The notes beneath the pieces are model-generated. The model saw nothing but the letters and a program-made list of their open reading frames with translations. It did not search any database and was not told the DNA's origin. Of a stretch of 64,000 nt of DNA, positions 29,017 through 38,210 are shown piece after piece (the first letter of the stretch is position 1; each line of letters starts with the position of its first letter). The DNA comes from Microbacterium luticocti DSM 19459. Its GTDB lineage: Bacteria > Actinomycetota > Actinomycetes > Actinomycetales > Microbacteriaceae. The translations under genes were made by a program, and so were the position numbers. Location of the stretch: the NCBI RefSeq assembly GCF_000422405.1, contig NZ_AULS01000009.1, positions 1 through 64,000 on the forward strand. The letters are read 5' to 3'.

Positions 29017-32000
29017 GGGGACTGTTCCTTTCGTGCGTCGTTGCAGGTGGGGTGGGGGGTCGTGGGGGAGGGCTCGTCGAGGGCGAACACCTCGAGCTGC
29101 CGCAGCGTCACCGCCGTGGTCGCACGCACGCGCACGGCGTGCGCGGTGACCGGCTCGGCGAGGCGGAACGGGGTGGTGCGGCCGGGGATCAGCAGCTCAC
29201 GGTGGGTGGTGGCGATGTCGCGCCAGTGGCCGTCGGATGCCTCGGCCTGCCACGTGAGCGCGTCGGCCGTGGCATCCGCCGCCGCCGTCACGGTGACGTC
29301 GGTGACGGTGCGCGGCGCGGCGAACCGCCAGCCGGCCGTGTCGCCGGGCTGCAGCGACACGGCCGAACCCGGCCCGGAATCGGGTGCGGCGCCGTCGTCG
29401 AAGAGCACGGTGTGCGCGAGGTCGAGCGGATGCCCGCCGGTGCCGGTGAGGTCGGGATGCCACGCCGTGACCGGCTCGTCCGCCGCAGCCCACAGCGGGC
29501 TCGCGGCCACCTCGTCGGGGTCGGATGAGAACCACAGCTCGAGCACGTGATCGGGGCCGGGCGCGTCGCCCGCCGCACCCGCGTCATCGCCAGCCGCGTC
29601 GTCACCACCGGCCGCACCGGTGAGCGCGTCGACCTGCAGCACCGGCCGGTCGCAGTCCCGGCCGTCGAGCGCGGCCCGAACCAGCAGGTGTGCGTCGGGG
29701 CCGGCCCGGTGCGCACGCACCCGCAGGCTGCCGCCGCCCGCGCGACGGACGGTGATGTCGTCGAACAGCGGACTGCCGATGCGCAGCTCGCCCGAGGCGA
29801 GCTCGAGCGGGTAGAGGCCGAGCGCCGCCCACAGCCACCAGGCGCTCATCTCGCCGTTGTCTTCGTCGCCGGGAAAGCCCTGACCGATCATCGCGCCCGT
29901 GAACAGCCGGCGTGCCAGCGCGTGCACGGTCTGCCCGGCCTGCCACGGCCGGTCACCGTGCACGTGTATCCACGGGATGTGGTGGGCGGGCTGGTTCGAG
30001 ATCGCACACATGCCGCTGCGCAGCGCCCGCGCCTCGCGTTGCTCGTGGATGACCGTGCCATAGCCGCCGGCGAACGCCGCATCGGCGGTCTCGGGCTCGG
30101 CGAACAGCCGGTCCAGATGCGCACGCAGACCGGTGGCACCGCCGTACAGTGCGGCGAGGCCGGCGCCGTCGTGCACGGCCGCGACCGACATGCCCCACGC
30201 GTTGGTCTCGACGTTGTCGCCGCCCCACACCCGCGGGTCGAACGGTGCATCGCCGAACCGGCCCGCGGCATCCCGCCCCCGGAAGAACCCGTGCACGTGG
30301 TCGAACAGCAGCCGGTACGAGCGGGCCCGATTGTCGAAGTAGCGGGCGAACGCGTCGTACCGTGCCGCGTCGGCGCCGCCACGGTCGGCCAGTCGCCGGG
30401 CGAAGCGGGCGATGGCGGCGTCCGAGATCGCGTTCTCGAGGCTCCAGCTCATGCCTTCGGGCACGTCGCGGGCGACGTACCCGGTGAACCGCGCCCGGGC
30501 GATGCCCTTGCGCCCACGGCGGGGGTCGTCGGCGGGCTCGCAGGCGTTGCGCCAGGCGCCGGCGAATGCGGCGTCGTGGTCGAACGCCACCGACCAGCGC
30601 TCGGCGTCGGCGAAGATCTGGTCGCTCGAGGTGCCGACCATCGAGTCGACGTATCCCGGAGCGCTCCACCGGGCCATCCAGCCGCCGCGGCGCCACTGCG
30701 TCAGCACGCCGTCGAGCATGCGGCCGGCGCCGGCCGCATCGAGCAGCACGAGCGCCGGCCACGCGGTGCGGTAGGTGTCCCAGTACCCGTTGTTGACGTA
30801 CAGCTCGCCGTCGGCGACCGGGGCGCCGGTGCGCTCGCCGTGGTGCCCGGCTGCGGGCACCATCGGGTCGGCGAAGCGCAGCCGCCCGGCGGCGGCCGTG
30901 CCGGTGTTCTCCGACATCGTGTTCGGGTACAGGTGCAGCCGGTAGAGCGCGCTCGCGAGCTGGGCGCGCGCCTCGTCGTCGGCGAGCTGCCGCCACGGCC
31001 GGGCGGCCGCCTCCAGCGGCGGCAGGGTCACCGCGCCCAACAGCGCATCCCACTGCGCGTGGAGTCCGTCGCGCAGTGCGTCGAAGCCCGCGGCATCCGG
31101 CATCTGCTGCGCCAGCGTTTGCCGGGCCTGCGCGATCGACAGGAACGACTGTGCGATGCGCACCTCGACGCGGCCGGTGCCGCGGATCCGCCCGTCGGCG
31201 TCGACGGTGCCGCCGTGCACGACGCCGGCGAAGAACGTGCGCGGCGCCGCACCCCAGTCGGCCGGGCCCTCGGGCACCCAGCCGTCGAAGTGCCGGCCGT
31301 CACGTGCGGTGAAGCCACCGGCACCGTCGGGCGTCGTGACGGTGAATCCGACGGGGGTGGATGCCGCAGCCGCCGCGGCCTCGAAGGCTCCGGCGTGCGT
31401 GGTCGCGGTCATCCGCACCCGCACGCCGCCGCGCAGGTGGGCCTGGTAGACGAAGGGATGCGCCCGTTCTGTGCCGGGAACGATCCGTGGCGCATCGACC
31501 GCGTGGGGCGGGCCGAGGACGGGCCGTTCTGCGCCCGACGCGGCGGCCTCGACGGGCAGTGCGTCGGACGCGTCCGACGGCGTGAACGGGCGCAGCTGCA
31601 GCACGCCCCGGTCGCCGATCCACGGGCTCGGCTGGTGCGAGAACTGCAGGGCCTCCAACCGCCGGCCGCGGTCGTCGTCGTGCACCGACCAGCGGTATGG
31701 CCACCGGGTGTCGGACGCGTCGGTCGCCGGTGTGAGAAAGCAGAAGCCGTGCGGTGCGGCGACGGCCGGGATCGTGTTGCCGCGCGAGAAGCGCGGCCCG
31801 GCATGGGTGCCGCGCCGGGCGTCGACCCGCTCGGCCGGGGTCAGCTGCGCGGTGTCGGCGCGGCGGCCGACGACGACCTCGACGAAACCCTCGACGGCGC
31901 CGGCCCCGTCCGCCTCAGCGTCCTCGTCCGCCTCAGCGCCCGCGTCTGGCTCAGCCTCCGCGCCCGCGGCCTCAGCGCCCCTGGCCTCAGCGCCCCTGGC

Positions 32001-32573
32001 CTCAGCGCCCCTGGCCTCAGCGCCCGTCGCCTCAGCACCCGTCGCCTCGGCGCCCGCGTCTGACTCAGCCTCAGCGCCCCTCGCCCGCGCGCCCGCCACC
32101 TCAACGCCCGCGGCCACGGCGAGTCCGGGCGCGCCGAGCACCGCCATGACCCGACCGGTGCGCCCGGCCCACGGCTGAAGCGAGACCGTGTCGGCGTTCC
32201 ACTGCTCGGGCAGCGCCCACGCCGCGTCGAACTGCGCCGCGGCGCCCATGGCGAACCCGTACCGGTCGCGCACCCGGTCGTCGGCCGACAGGTACGACCC
32301 GTCGTCGAACTCGACGTCGATCGTGACGGCCAGGCCCGCGTACGGCGCGTGCACTGCCGCCGGCCCGTCGGCGTAGAACGCCCAGTGCAGCACCGTGTCG
32401 GATGCGACCGTGATGTGCTCGAGACCGGGCACGGGCATCCGCTGCACGCCGGCTGACGGATCGAACCGGAACGCGAACACCTGCCCGCCCAGCACCCCGG
32501 CGCCCGGCCGTGACGACGGCGGGTCGGCCGGGCCGGAGGCGGGCCGGAGCACGGCCGGGCGCTCGGGGGTCAT
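29013..32573 (-). CDS. GH92 alpha-mannosidase, cytoplasmic form
   Basis: 1186 aa from the ATG at 32573, which overlaps the permease stop. The GH92 signature is clear: YVNNGYWDTYRTAWPALVLL, a HGDRPWQ segment and GFPGDEDNGEMSAWWLWAA near residue 900, with the catalytic acidic residues. The last 100 residues resemble a discoidin-like carbohydrate-binding domain. GH92 enzymes are calcium-dependent exo-alpha-mannosidases (alpha-1,2/1,3/1,6). No signal peptide is visible, unlike many Bacteroides members, so it should act on imported glycan. Residues 156-226 are a repetitive GAEAR/GAEAT insert. Confidence 0.93.
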   Translation of the reverse strand: MTPERPAVLRPASGPADPPSSRPGAGVLGGQVFAFRFDPSAGVQRMPVPGLEHITVASDTVLHWAFYADGPAAVHAPYAGLAVTIDVEFDDGSYLSADDRVRDRYGFAMGAAAQFDAAWALPEQWNADTVSLQPWAGRTGRVMAVLGAPGLAVAAGVEVAGARARGAEAESDAGAEATGAEATGAEARGAEARGAEARGAEAAGAEAEPDAGAEADEDAEADGAGAVEGFVEVVVGRRADTAQLTPAERVDARRGTHAGPRFSRGNTIPAVAAPHGFCFLTPATDASDTRWPYRWSVHDDDRGRRLEALQFSHQPSPWIGDRGVLQLRPFTPSDASDALPVEAAASGAERPVLGPPHAVDAPRIVPGTERAHPFVYQAHLRGGVRVRMTATTHAGAFEAAAAAASTPVGFTVTTPDGAGGFTARDGRHFDGWVPEGPADWGAAPRTFFAGVVHGGTVDADGRIRGTGRVEVRIAQSFLSIAQARQTLAQQMPDAAGFDALRDGLHAQWDALLGAVTLPPLEAAARPWRQLADDEARAQLASALYRLHLYPNTMSENTGTAAAGRLRFADPMVPAAGHHGERTGAPVADGELYVNNGYWDTYRTAWPALVLLDAAGAGRMLDGVLTQWRRGGWMARWSAPGYVDSMVGTSSDQIFADAERWSVAFDHDAAFAGAWRNACEPADDPRRGRKGIARARFTGYVARDVPEGMSWSLENAISDAAIARFARRLADRGGADAARYDAFARYFDNRARSYRLLFDHVHGFFRGRDAAGRFGDAPFDPRVWGGDNVETNAWGMSVAAVHDGAGLAALYGGATGLRAHLDRLFAEPETADAAFAGGYGTVIHEQREARALRSGMCAISNQPAHHIPWIHVHGDRPWQAGQTVHALARRLFTGAMIGQGFPGDEDNGEMSAWWLWAALGLYPLELASGELRIGSPLFDDITVRRAGGGSLRVRAHRAGPDAHLLVRAALDGRDCDRPVLQVDALTGAAGGDDAAGDDAGAAGDAPGPDHVLELWFSSDPDEVAASPLWAAADEPVTAWHPDLTGTGGHPLDLAHTVLFDDGAAPDSGPGSAVSLQPGDTAGWRFAAPRTVTDVTVTAAADATADALTWQAEASDGHWRDIATTHRELLIPGRTTPFRLAEPVTAHAVRVRATTAVTLRQLEVFALDEPSPTTPHPTCNDARKEQSP
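31910..32100 (-). repeat. 15-bp tandem repeat inside the GH92 gene
   Basis: Repeats of a unit like CTCAGCGCCCCTGGC encode GAEAR, GAEAT and GAEAE pentapeptides (residues about 156-226). The frame is kept. The region is acidic, Ala/Gly-rich and probably disordered; it interrupts the N-terminal domain. It is likely a slippage-generated insertion that varies between strains. Confidence 0.85.
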
Positions 32574-33475
32574 CCCTTGACGGCACCCTCTTGCACGCCG
32601 CGGAAGAAGTAGCGCTGCAGCACCGAGAACAACACGATGATCGGGATCAGCGCCACCATGGTGCCGGCCGCGATGAGGCGGGGGTCGGGCGAGAAGTTGC
32701 TGTTGAGGTAGGCCATGCCGACGGTGAGCGTGTACTTGCTCGGGTCGGTGAGCACCATCAGCGGCCACAGGTAGTCGTCCCACTGGCCGATGAACGTGAA
32801 GATGGCCACGACGCTGGCCATGCCGCGCACGTTCGGCCACACGATGTGCCGGATGCGCTGCCAGGTGCTGGCGCCGTCGACGGTCGCGGCATCCAGCACG
32901 TCGCGCGGGATCATGCGGCACGCGGTGGCGATCAGCAGCACGTTCATCGCGGCGATCGCACCCGGCAGGAACACGCCCCACAGGCTGTTGGCCAGGCCCA
33001 GGGCGTTGATGGTGAGCAGGTTCGCGGTGATGGTCACCTCACCGGGCAGCAGCATGGTCGAGACCAGGATGCCCAGGGCGATGAACTTTCCGCGGAACCG
33101 CATGCACGCCAGTGCATACCCGGCGAACACCGAGAGGACGACGTTCGTGATGACCGACCCCACCGCGACCAGCAGCGAGTGCCACGCGTACTGGTAGACG
33201 GGGATGACGTCGTTGACGGTCTTGTAGTTCTGGATGGTCGGGTCGGTCGGGATCAGGTTCGGCGGAAAGATGTACAGGTCGTCGGCCGGGCCCTTGAACG
33301 ACGTCGACAGCTGCCAGACGAACGGGCCGATCACGATCAGCAGCATCACCAGCAGCAGCGCGTACCGCACGATCAGACCGCCGAGCGTCGGCTTGCTGAA
33401 ATCGCCCGAGCCCTTGCGGCGGATGCGGCGGTCGCGCCGGACGGGCTGCACGGGTTGCTCGGTCACGGCGGTCAT
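32570..33475 (-). CDS. Carbohydrate ABC transporter permease, MalG type
   Basis: 301 aa, six membrane segments. The EAA-loop DAATVDGASTWQRIRHIVWP near residue 200 is the ATPase contact. The N-terminus is basic and cytoplasmic. It overlaps the MalF-type gene before it and the GH92 gene after it by 4 bp each. With its partner it would form the channel for N-glycan oligosaccharide uptake; the sugar is inferred from context. Confidence 0.93.
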   Translation of the reverse strand: MTAVTEQPVQPVRRDRRIRRKGSGDFSKPTLGGLIVRYALLLVMLLIVIGPFVWQLSTSFKGPADDLYIFPPNLIPTDPTIQNYKTVNDVIPVYQYAWHSLLVAVGSVITNVVLSVFAGYALACMRFRGKFIALGILVSTMLLPGEVTITANLLTINALGLANSLWGVFLPGAIAAMNVLLIATACRMIPRDVLDAATVDGASTWQRIRHIVWPNVRGMASVVAIFTFIGQWDDYLWPLMVLTDPSKYTLTVGMAYLNSNFSPDPRLIAAGTMVALIPIIVLFSVLQRYFFRGVQEGAVKG

Positions 33476-34359
33476 GCCGGCACCTTCGCCTTCTTCTCAC
33501 GGTTGAGCAGGGCGATCGCGACCAGCGGCACGAGCGTGAGCAGGAACAGTGCCACGCTGATCGCCCCCGCGTAGCCGAGGTTGCCGTTCAGACCCGCCCC
33601 CACCTGGCGGATCAGCATGACGATGGACATGTCGTAACCGCCGGGGCCACCGGTGCCGTGGGTGAGGATGTCGAGTTCGGTGAACACGCGCATCGCCGAG
33701 ACGGCCACGAGCACCGAGATCAGCAGCATCGCCGGGCGCACCCCGGGGATGGTCACGTTGAAGAAGCGCCGCACACCGCCGGCGCCGTCGAGCATCGCCG
33801 CCTCGTGCAGGTCTTTGCTCACGTTGCCCAGGGCCGCCAGGTACACCACCATGTAGTAGCCCAGGCCCTTCCACACGGTCAGCAGGATGGCGCAGCCCAG
33901 CAGCCACCAGCGATCGACGAGGAACGCGATCGGCTTGTCGACGATGCCCATCCATTGCAGGGTCTCGTTGATGATGCCCTTGGAGTCGAACATCCAGCTC
34001 CAGATCAGCGCGACGACCACGGCCGAGGCGATCACCGGAAAGTAGTAGGTGGTGCGGAACAGCGCGATGCCGGGGATGTTCTTCTCGACCAGCAGCGCCA
34101 GCAGCAGCGGCAGGATCGTCAGCAGCGGCACGCACACCACGACGTAGACCAGGCACGTGATCAGCGCGTAGCGGAACTGCTCGTCGCCGAGCAGCCGCTC
34201 GTACTGGGCGAATCCGACCGGGGTGGCCGGTCGCAGCGGCCGCGCATCGGTGAAGCTCAGCGCGACCGTGTTGATGAACGGCCAGAGCGAGAACACCAGC
34301 ACCCAGAGCACGGCCGGAGCCAGCAGCAGCCAGGGGGTGAACCAGCGGTGTGATCTCAT
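33472..34359 (-). CDS. Carbohydrate ABC transporter permease, MalF type
   Basis: 295 aa. WFTPWLLLAPAVLWVLVFSL opens the protein; the EAA-loop EAAMLDGAGGVRRFFNVTIP precedes the last segments. A strong ribosome-binding site GAAGGAGG lies 7 nt before the ATG. It is 34 bp after the binding-protein gene. No ATPase gene is present in the locus, so a shared MsiK-like ATPase encoded elsewhere must drive the pump. Confidence 0.93.
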   Translation of the reverse strand: MRSHRWFTPWLLLAPAVLWVLVFSLWPFINTVALSFTDARPLRPATPVGFAQYERLLGDEQFRYALITCLVYVVVCVPLLTILPLLLALLVEKNIPGIALFRTTYYFPVIASAVVVALIWSWMFDSKGIINETLQWMGIVDKPIAFLVDRWWLLGCAILLTVWKGLGYYMVVYLAALGNVSKDLHEAAMLDGAGGVRRFFNVTIPGVRPAMLLISVLVAVSAMRVFTELDILTHGTGGPGGYDMSIVMLIRQVGAGLNGNLGYAGAISVALFLLTLVPLVAIALLNREKKAKVPA

Positions 34360-34393
34360 CGATCGCCTCCTTCGGGTGCTGGTGTTCTCATGC

Positions 34394-35692
34394 TCACTTG
34401 TCGATGCGGTTCTGGTTCGCGTAGGCGACGATCTTGTCGAGCGCTGCCTTGGGCGTGACGTCGCCGCGGATCGCGAGCGCCATCTGCTGGTTCAGATAGT
34501 CGGTCATCGCGCCGGTCCACTGGTACGGGGTGGCCTGGGCCTTGTCGAGCGCGTCGAACATGATCTTCATCGCGTCGGCCTGAGCCGGGTCGAGGTCCTT
34601 GCCGACCTCGGCGACCACCTGGTCGGTGCCCTGCGCGGTGCCGGGGGCGAAGCCGACGGCGATCTTGACGAAGTCGACCTGGTTCTGCTCGTTGGTCACG
34701 TACTCGGCGAACGCCAGCGCCGCGGCCTTGTTCTTCGAGTCGGCCGCCACGTTCACACCCTGCACGAACAGGGGCGGGATGCCGGGACGCGCGGTGGCCA
34801 CGGTGTGCTCGAGCAGCGACGGGGCCTTGGTGCGCAGGTCGCCGGCGAAGCCGGAGCCGCCGCTGGTGTAGGCGACCTTGCCCTGCAGGTACATCTCGGC
34901 GTTGCCGGCGTAGCTGCCGGTCAGCGCCTCGGGCGGCATGGCGCCGGCCTTGTACGCGTCGGCGTACTTCTGCACGATCTGCTCGGCCTCGGGCGTGTTG
35001 AACACGAACGCGCCGTCCTTGTCCATGATCGGGATGCCGGCCGACACGAACGTGTCGAGCCCGGGCATCGACGAGACCAGCTGCACCTTGCCCTTCGACT
35101 CGGTGGCGACCTTCTTGGCCAGGTCGAGCCAGCCGTCGGTGGTGTCGGGCAGCGAGTCCTTGGTCACCCCGTACGGGGCCAGCTGCTGCAGGTTCCACCA
35201 CGACTCGTCACTGCCGAGGTACCAGGGCAGTCCGTAGGTGCCCTTCACGCCGGTGAAGTTGCTGTAGGCGTCCCAGGCGCCGGGGTTGTAGACCTTCTTC
35301 AGGTCGGGGTCGGCGGCGTTCAGGTCGAGCAGCTTGCCGGCCGCCACCAGCGGGTAGGCGATGTCGGGCGGCAGGTTCAGCACGTCGGGCAGCGTGTTCG
35401 AGTTGGCCTGGCTGAGGATCTTGTCCTGGTAGCCGTCGCCGGGCTGATCGATCCAGTCGATCGTCACGCCGGGGTGGTCCTTCTCGAACTGGTCGATCAG
35501 CTTCTCGAAGTACGGGGTGAACTTCTCGTTCTTCAGCGACCAGGTCTGGAAGCTGACCTTTCCGCTGAGCTTTGCCGAGGTGTCGACGGGTCCGCTGTCG
35601 GCGGGGCCCGGTGCCGTGCCGCCGGTGCAGGCGGTCAGGGCGAGGGCCGCGGCGGCCGCGATCCCCACGGCGAGCGTCGATCGGATCTTCAT
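34394..35692 (-). CDS. Carbohydrate-binding lipoprotein of ABC importer
   Basis: 432 aa from the ATG at 35692: AAGGAG is 7 nt before it, but only 1 nt before the alternative ATG at 35698. The lipobox LALTACTG gives the lipidated Cys near residue 22. The body matches family 1 extracellular solute-binding proteins (KVSFQTWSLKN, VTIDWIDQPGDGYQDKI, SGGSGFAGDLRTK). First gene of the operon that ends with the EndoH gene; the expected ligand is a high-mannose oligosaccharide. Confidence 0.93.
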   Translation of the reverse strand: MKIRSTLAVGIAAAAALALTACTGGTAPGPADSGPVDTSAKLSGKVSFQTWSLKNEKFTPYFEKLIDQFEKDHPGVTIDWIDQPGDGYQDKILSQANSNTLPDVLNLPPDIAYPLVAAGKLLDLNAADPDLKKVYNPGAWDAYSNFTGVKGTYGLPWYLGSDESWWNLQQLAPYGVTKDSLPDTTDGWLDLAKKVATESKGKVQLVSSMPGLDTFVSAGIPIMDKDGAFVFNTPEAEQIVQKYADAYKAGAMPPEALTGSYAGNAEMYLQGKVAYTSGGSGFAGDLRTKAPSLLEHTVATARPGIPPLFVQGVNVAADSKNKAAALAFAEYVTNEQNQVDFVKIAVGFAPGTAQGTDQVVAEVGKDLDPAQADAMKIMFDALDKAQATPYQWTGAMTDYLNQQMALAIRGDVTPKAALDKIVAYANQNRIDK

Positions 35693-35720
35693 GGACATTC
35701 TCCTTCGAAGTACCAGGGCG

Positions 35721-35751
35721 TTGACGTCAGGGCTGACTAAAACGCTATAGT
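35721..35751 (+). promoter_or_regulatory. Probable promoter of the GH5-type gene
   Basis: TTGACG (35721-35726) and TATAGT (35746-35751) are 19 bp apart. The start codon lies only 9 nt after the -10 box, so the mRNA would be nearly leaderless; no Shine-Dalgarno site is seen. The LacI-type operator at 35737-35750 overlaps the -10 box. Confidence 0.55.
35737..35750. promoter_or_regulatory. LacI-type operator, site 1
   Basis: CTAAAACGCTATAG is an imperfect dyad centred on CG, the form typical of LacI-family sites. It lies in the 68-bp spacer between the divergent importer operon and the GH5-type gene. It shares the consensus CTAWAMCGCTWTAG with site 2 at 38131. Confidence 0.75.
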
Positions 35752-35760
35752 GCTCCTACT

Positions 35761-37077
35761 ATGCCACACGCCGTCTCGCCCGCAACACCCCGAATCCGGC
35801 AGGTCAGGTTCGGCGCCAACTACACCCCGGCGACGAACTGGATGCACGCCTGGCTCGATCTGGACCTCGACGACGTGCGCCGCGACTTCGAGCCGCTCGC
35901 GGCGCTCGGCCTCGACCATGTGCGGCTGTTCCCGCTGTGGCCGCTGCTGCAGCCGAACCGCACCCTCATCCGCGACCGCGCGCTCGACGACGTGCGCCGC
36001 GTGGTCGACGTGGCTGCGGAGTTCGGCCTCGACGCCACCGTCGACGTCATCCAGGGGCACCTGTCGAGCTTCGACTTCGTGCCGGCGTGGCTGGGCAGCT
36101 GGCACGACACCAACATGTTCACCGACCCGGCCGCGCTCGCCGCCCAGGCCGAGCTCGTGCATCGCCTCGGCACGCGGCTGGCCGACGCGCCCACGTTCCT
36201 GGGGCTCACCCTCGGCAACGAGCTCGACCAGTTCTCGGCCCGCACGCACCCCTCGCCCTGGCCGGTCACGCCCGACGAGGCGGCGCGGTGGCTGGTGACG
36301 CTGCTGGATGCCGCCGGCCGGGCCGCGCCCGGACGTCTGCACGTGCACAGCGAATACGACGCGGTCTGGTACCTCGACGGGCACGGGTTCACCCCGACCC
36401 ACGCGGCCCGGCTGGGGGATGCCACCACGGTGCACTCGTGGGTGTTCAACGGCACCGCGGCACGCTACGGCGGCCGGTCGGTGGCATCCGACCGGCACGC
36501 CGAGTACCTGATCGAGCTGTCGCGCGCGTTCGCGACCGACCCGCACCGCCCGGTCTGGCTGCAAGAGGTCGGGGCGCCGGCCAACTGTCTGACCGCCGAC
36601 GAGGCGCCCGACTTCCTCGAGGCGACGGTGCGCGCCGCGTGCCGCACCGAGAACCTGTGGGGTGTGACCTGGTGGTGCTCGCACGACGTCAGCCGCGACC
36701 TCGCCGACTTTCCCGAGCTCGAGCACACCCTGGGCCTTCTGGGCGCGGACCGCTCGGTCAAGCCGATCGGGCGACGGTTCGCCCAGATCGTGCCCGAGCT
36801 GCGCACGCCGCAGCCGGCGCCGGCGCGCACGCTCGGCATCGTCGTGCCCGTCGACGCCGACGATGTTCCGATCAGCCGCGGGGCGCTCTCACCCGGCGGC
36901 CCGGTGTTCCAGGCCTGGGTCGACGCGTGCACGGCGGGCGTGGACCCGGCCCTGGTCACCTCGCGCACGGCCGAGGATGAGGCATCCCTCGCCGCACGCG
37001 GCATCAACGAGCTGGTGCGGCCCGACGTCTCGGGCGGATTCGCGTACCGCTCGGTGAACACCGTCGTCGACGGCTGA
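35761..37077 (+). CDS. GH5-like glycosidase, probable beta-mannosidase
   Basis: 438 aa, no signal peptide. The clan-A TIM barrel shows the acid/base N153-E154 ([10 protein letters not shown]) and a nucleophile candidate E269 ([11 protein letters not shown]). [19 protein letters not shown] and HVRLFPLWP fit the beta-mannosidase branch (GH5_18-like), known in bifidobacteria to split Man-beta-1,4-GlcNAc from N-glycans. Assignment to that subfamily is inference from context plus motifs. Divergent from the importer operon. Confidence 0.8.
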   Translation: MPHAVSPATPRIRQVRFGANYTPATNWMHAWLDLDLDDVRRDFEPLAALGLDHVRLFPLWPLLQPNRTLIRDRALDDVRRVVDVAAEFGLDATVDVIQGHLSSFDFVPAWLGSWHDTNMFTDPAALAAQAELVHRLGTRLADAPTFLGLTLGNELDQFSARTHPSPWPVTPDEAARWLVTLLDAAGRAAPGRLHVHSEYDAVWYLDGHGFTPTHAARLGDATTVHSWVFNGTAARYGGRSVASDRHAEYLIELSRAFATDPHRPVWLQEVGAPANCLTADEAPDFLEATVRAACRTENLWGVTWWCSHDVSRDLADFPELEHTLGLLGADRSVKPIGRRFAQIVPELRTPQPAPARTLGIVVPVDADDVPISRGALSPGGPVFQAWVDACTAGVDPALVTSRTAEDEASLAARGINELVRPDVSGGFAYRSVNTVVDG

Positions 37078-37088
37078 GCAGGTGCTGC

Positions 37089-38111
37089 TCAGCCCGGCGC
37101 GGCGGTGCTCTCGCGCACGGTGAGCTGGGGGGTCGGCCCGGCGCGGTCGAGCAGGGCCGTGCCCGACTCGATCTGCTCGAGCAGGAACGTCGCCGCCTGC
37201 TCGCCGAGGCCGAACGTGTCGCGGGTCAGGCACGTCAGCGCGGGCCGCACGAGTGCGGCGACGACCGAGTCGTCGAAGGATGCCACCGACAGGCGTTGCG
37301 GCACCCGCACCGCCATCTCTTGGGCCACGCGCAGCCCCGCGATCGCCATCACGTCGTTGTCGAACACGATCACCGCGGGGGGCTCGGCATCGCTCAGCAG
37401 TGCGCGGGTGGCGCCGGTGGCCGCGGCCGGCGAATAGTCGGTCGGCCGGGTGCGCGCCCGCACCCCGCGGGCGGCGAGACCGGCCAGCACGTCGATGCGC
37501 AGCCGGGTGTGCTGAAAGTCCTCGGGGCCGCACACGTACGCGATGTCGCGGTGACCGAGCGCGACCAGGTAATCGAACAGGGCATGCGCGGCCTGCTTGT
37601 CGTCGAGCCAGATCGCCGGCGGCTCGCCCGAAAGCGCCGGTCGTGAGCCGATCACCACGCTGCGCAGCCCCAGCCCGGTCAGCACCGGCAGCCGCGGATC
37701 GTCGTCACGGGGGTCGATGACGATGACCCCGTCGACCTGGCGCGCGCTGTGCCAGCGCCGGTAGGTGGCGATCTCGTCGGCCAGCGACGAGACCACGACC
37801 AGCTGCAGCGCGACCCGGTGCGCGGCCAGGGCCTGCTGCACACCCGCGATCAGGTCGGCGAAGAACGCCTCCGACCCCAGGGTGCGGGCCGGGCGGTTCA
37901 CCACGAACCCGATCACGTCGGTGCGCGAGCCCACCAGGGCGCGGGCGGCGGCGCTGGGCTGGAAGTTCTGCGCGGCGGCGATCTCGAGGATGCGCTGCCG
38001 GGTCTGCTCGCTCACGCCCGGCCGCCCGTTCAGCGCGAACGACACCGCACCCGGCGACACGCCGGCCAGCCGCGCGATGTCGGCGATGGTGACGCGTTTG
38101 GCTCGTGGCAT
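37089..38111 (-). CDS. LacI-family transcriptional regulator
   Basis: 340 aa from the ATG at 38111. The N-terminal helix-turn-helix reads VTIADIARLAGVSPGAVSFA, followed by the hinge LNGRPGVSEQTRQRI and a periplasmic-binding-like sensor domain (GFVVNRPARTL to SVASFDDSVVAAL). It lies between the two mannoside enzyme genes. Likely represses the locus until a mannose-containing sugar binds. Confidence 0.93.
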   Translation of the reverse strand: MPRAKRVTIADIARLAGVSPGAVSFALNGRPGVSEQTRQRILEIAAAQNFQPSAAARALVGSRTDVIGFVVNRPARTLGSEAFFADLIAGVQQALAAHRVALQLVVVSSLADEIATYRRWHSARQVDGVIVIDPRDDDPRLPVLTGLGLRSVVIGSRPALSGEPPAIWLDDKQAAHALFDYLVALGHRDIAYVCGPEDFQHTRLRIDVLAGLAARGVRARTRPTDYSPAAATGATRALLSDAEPPAVIVFDNDVMAIAGLRVAQEMAVRVPQRLSVASFDDSVVAALVRPALTCLTRDTFGLGEQAATFLLEQIESGTALLDRAGPTPQLTVRESTAAPG

Positions 38112-38117
38112 AGACTC

Positions 38118-38123
38118 ACCGTA
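38118..38123 (-). promoter_or_regulatory. Probable -10 box of the lacI-type gene, leaderless
   Basis: TACGGT on the minus strand is followed by six bases and the ATG at 38111. Operator site 2 (38131-38144) sits just upstream, inside the expected -35/-10 spacer, so the regulator probably represses itself. Confidence 0.5.
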
Positions 38124-38130
38124 CCGGCCG

Positions 38131-38144
38131 CTATACCGCTTTAG
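38131..38144. promoter_or_regulatory. LacI-type operator, site 2
   Basis: CTATACCGCTTTAG has the same dyad pattern and consensus (CTAWAMCGCTWTAG) as site 1. It is in the 99-bp divergent spacer between the regulator and the GH38 gene. The shared motif ties the two divergent promoters into one regulon. Confidence 0.75.
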
Positions 38145-38210
38145 CGACCCCGGGCCCGATCCGCCGCCGCCCATGAGGGCGGTGGCCCCCGATCCGCCGA
38201 AGGAAGTGCC

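Noticed and set aside
29547..32063. 838-codon plus-strand open frame opposite GH92
   Set aside because: Shadow of the GH92 gene with no domain, signal or ribosome-binding site, and Arg/Gly/Val-rich composition typical of antisense frames.
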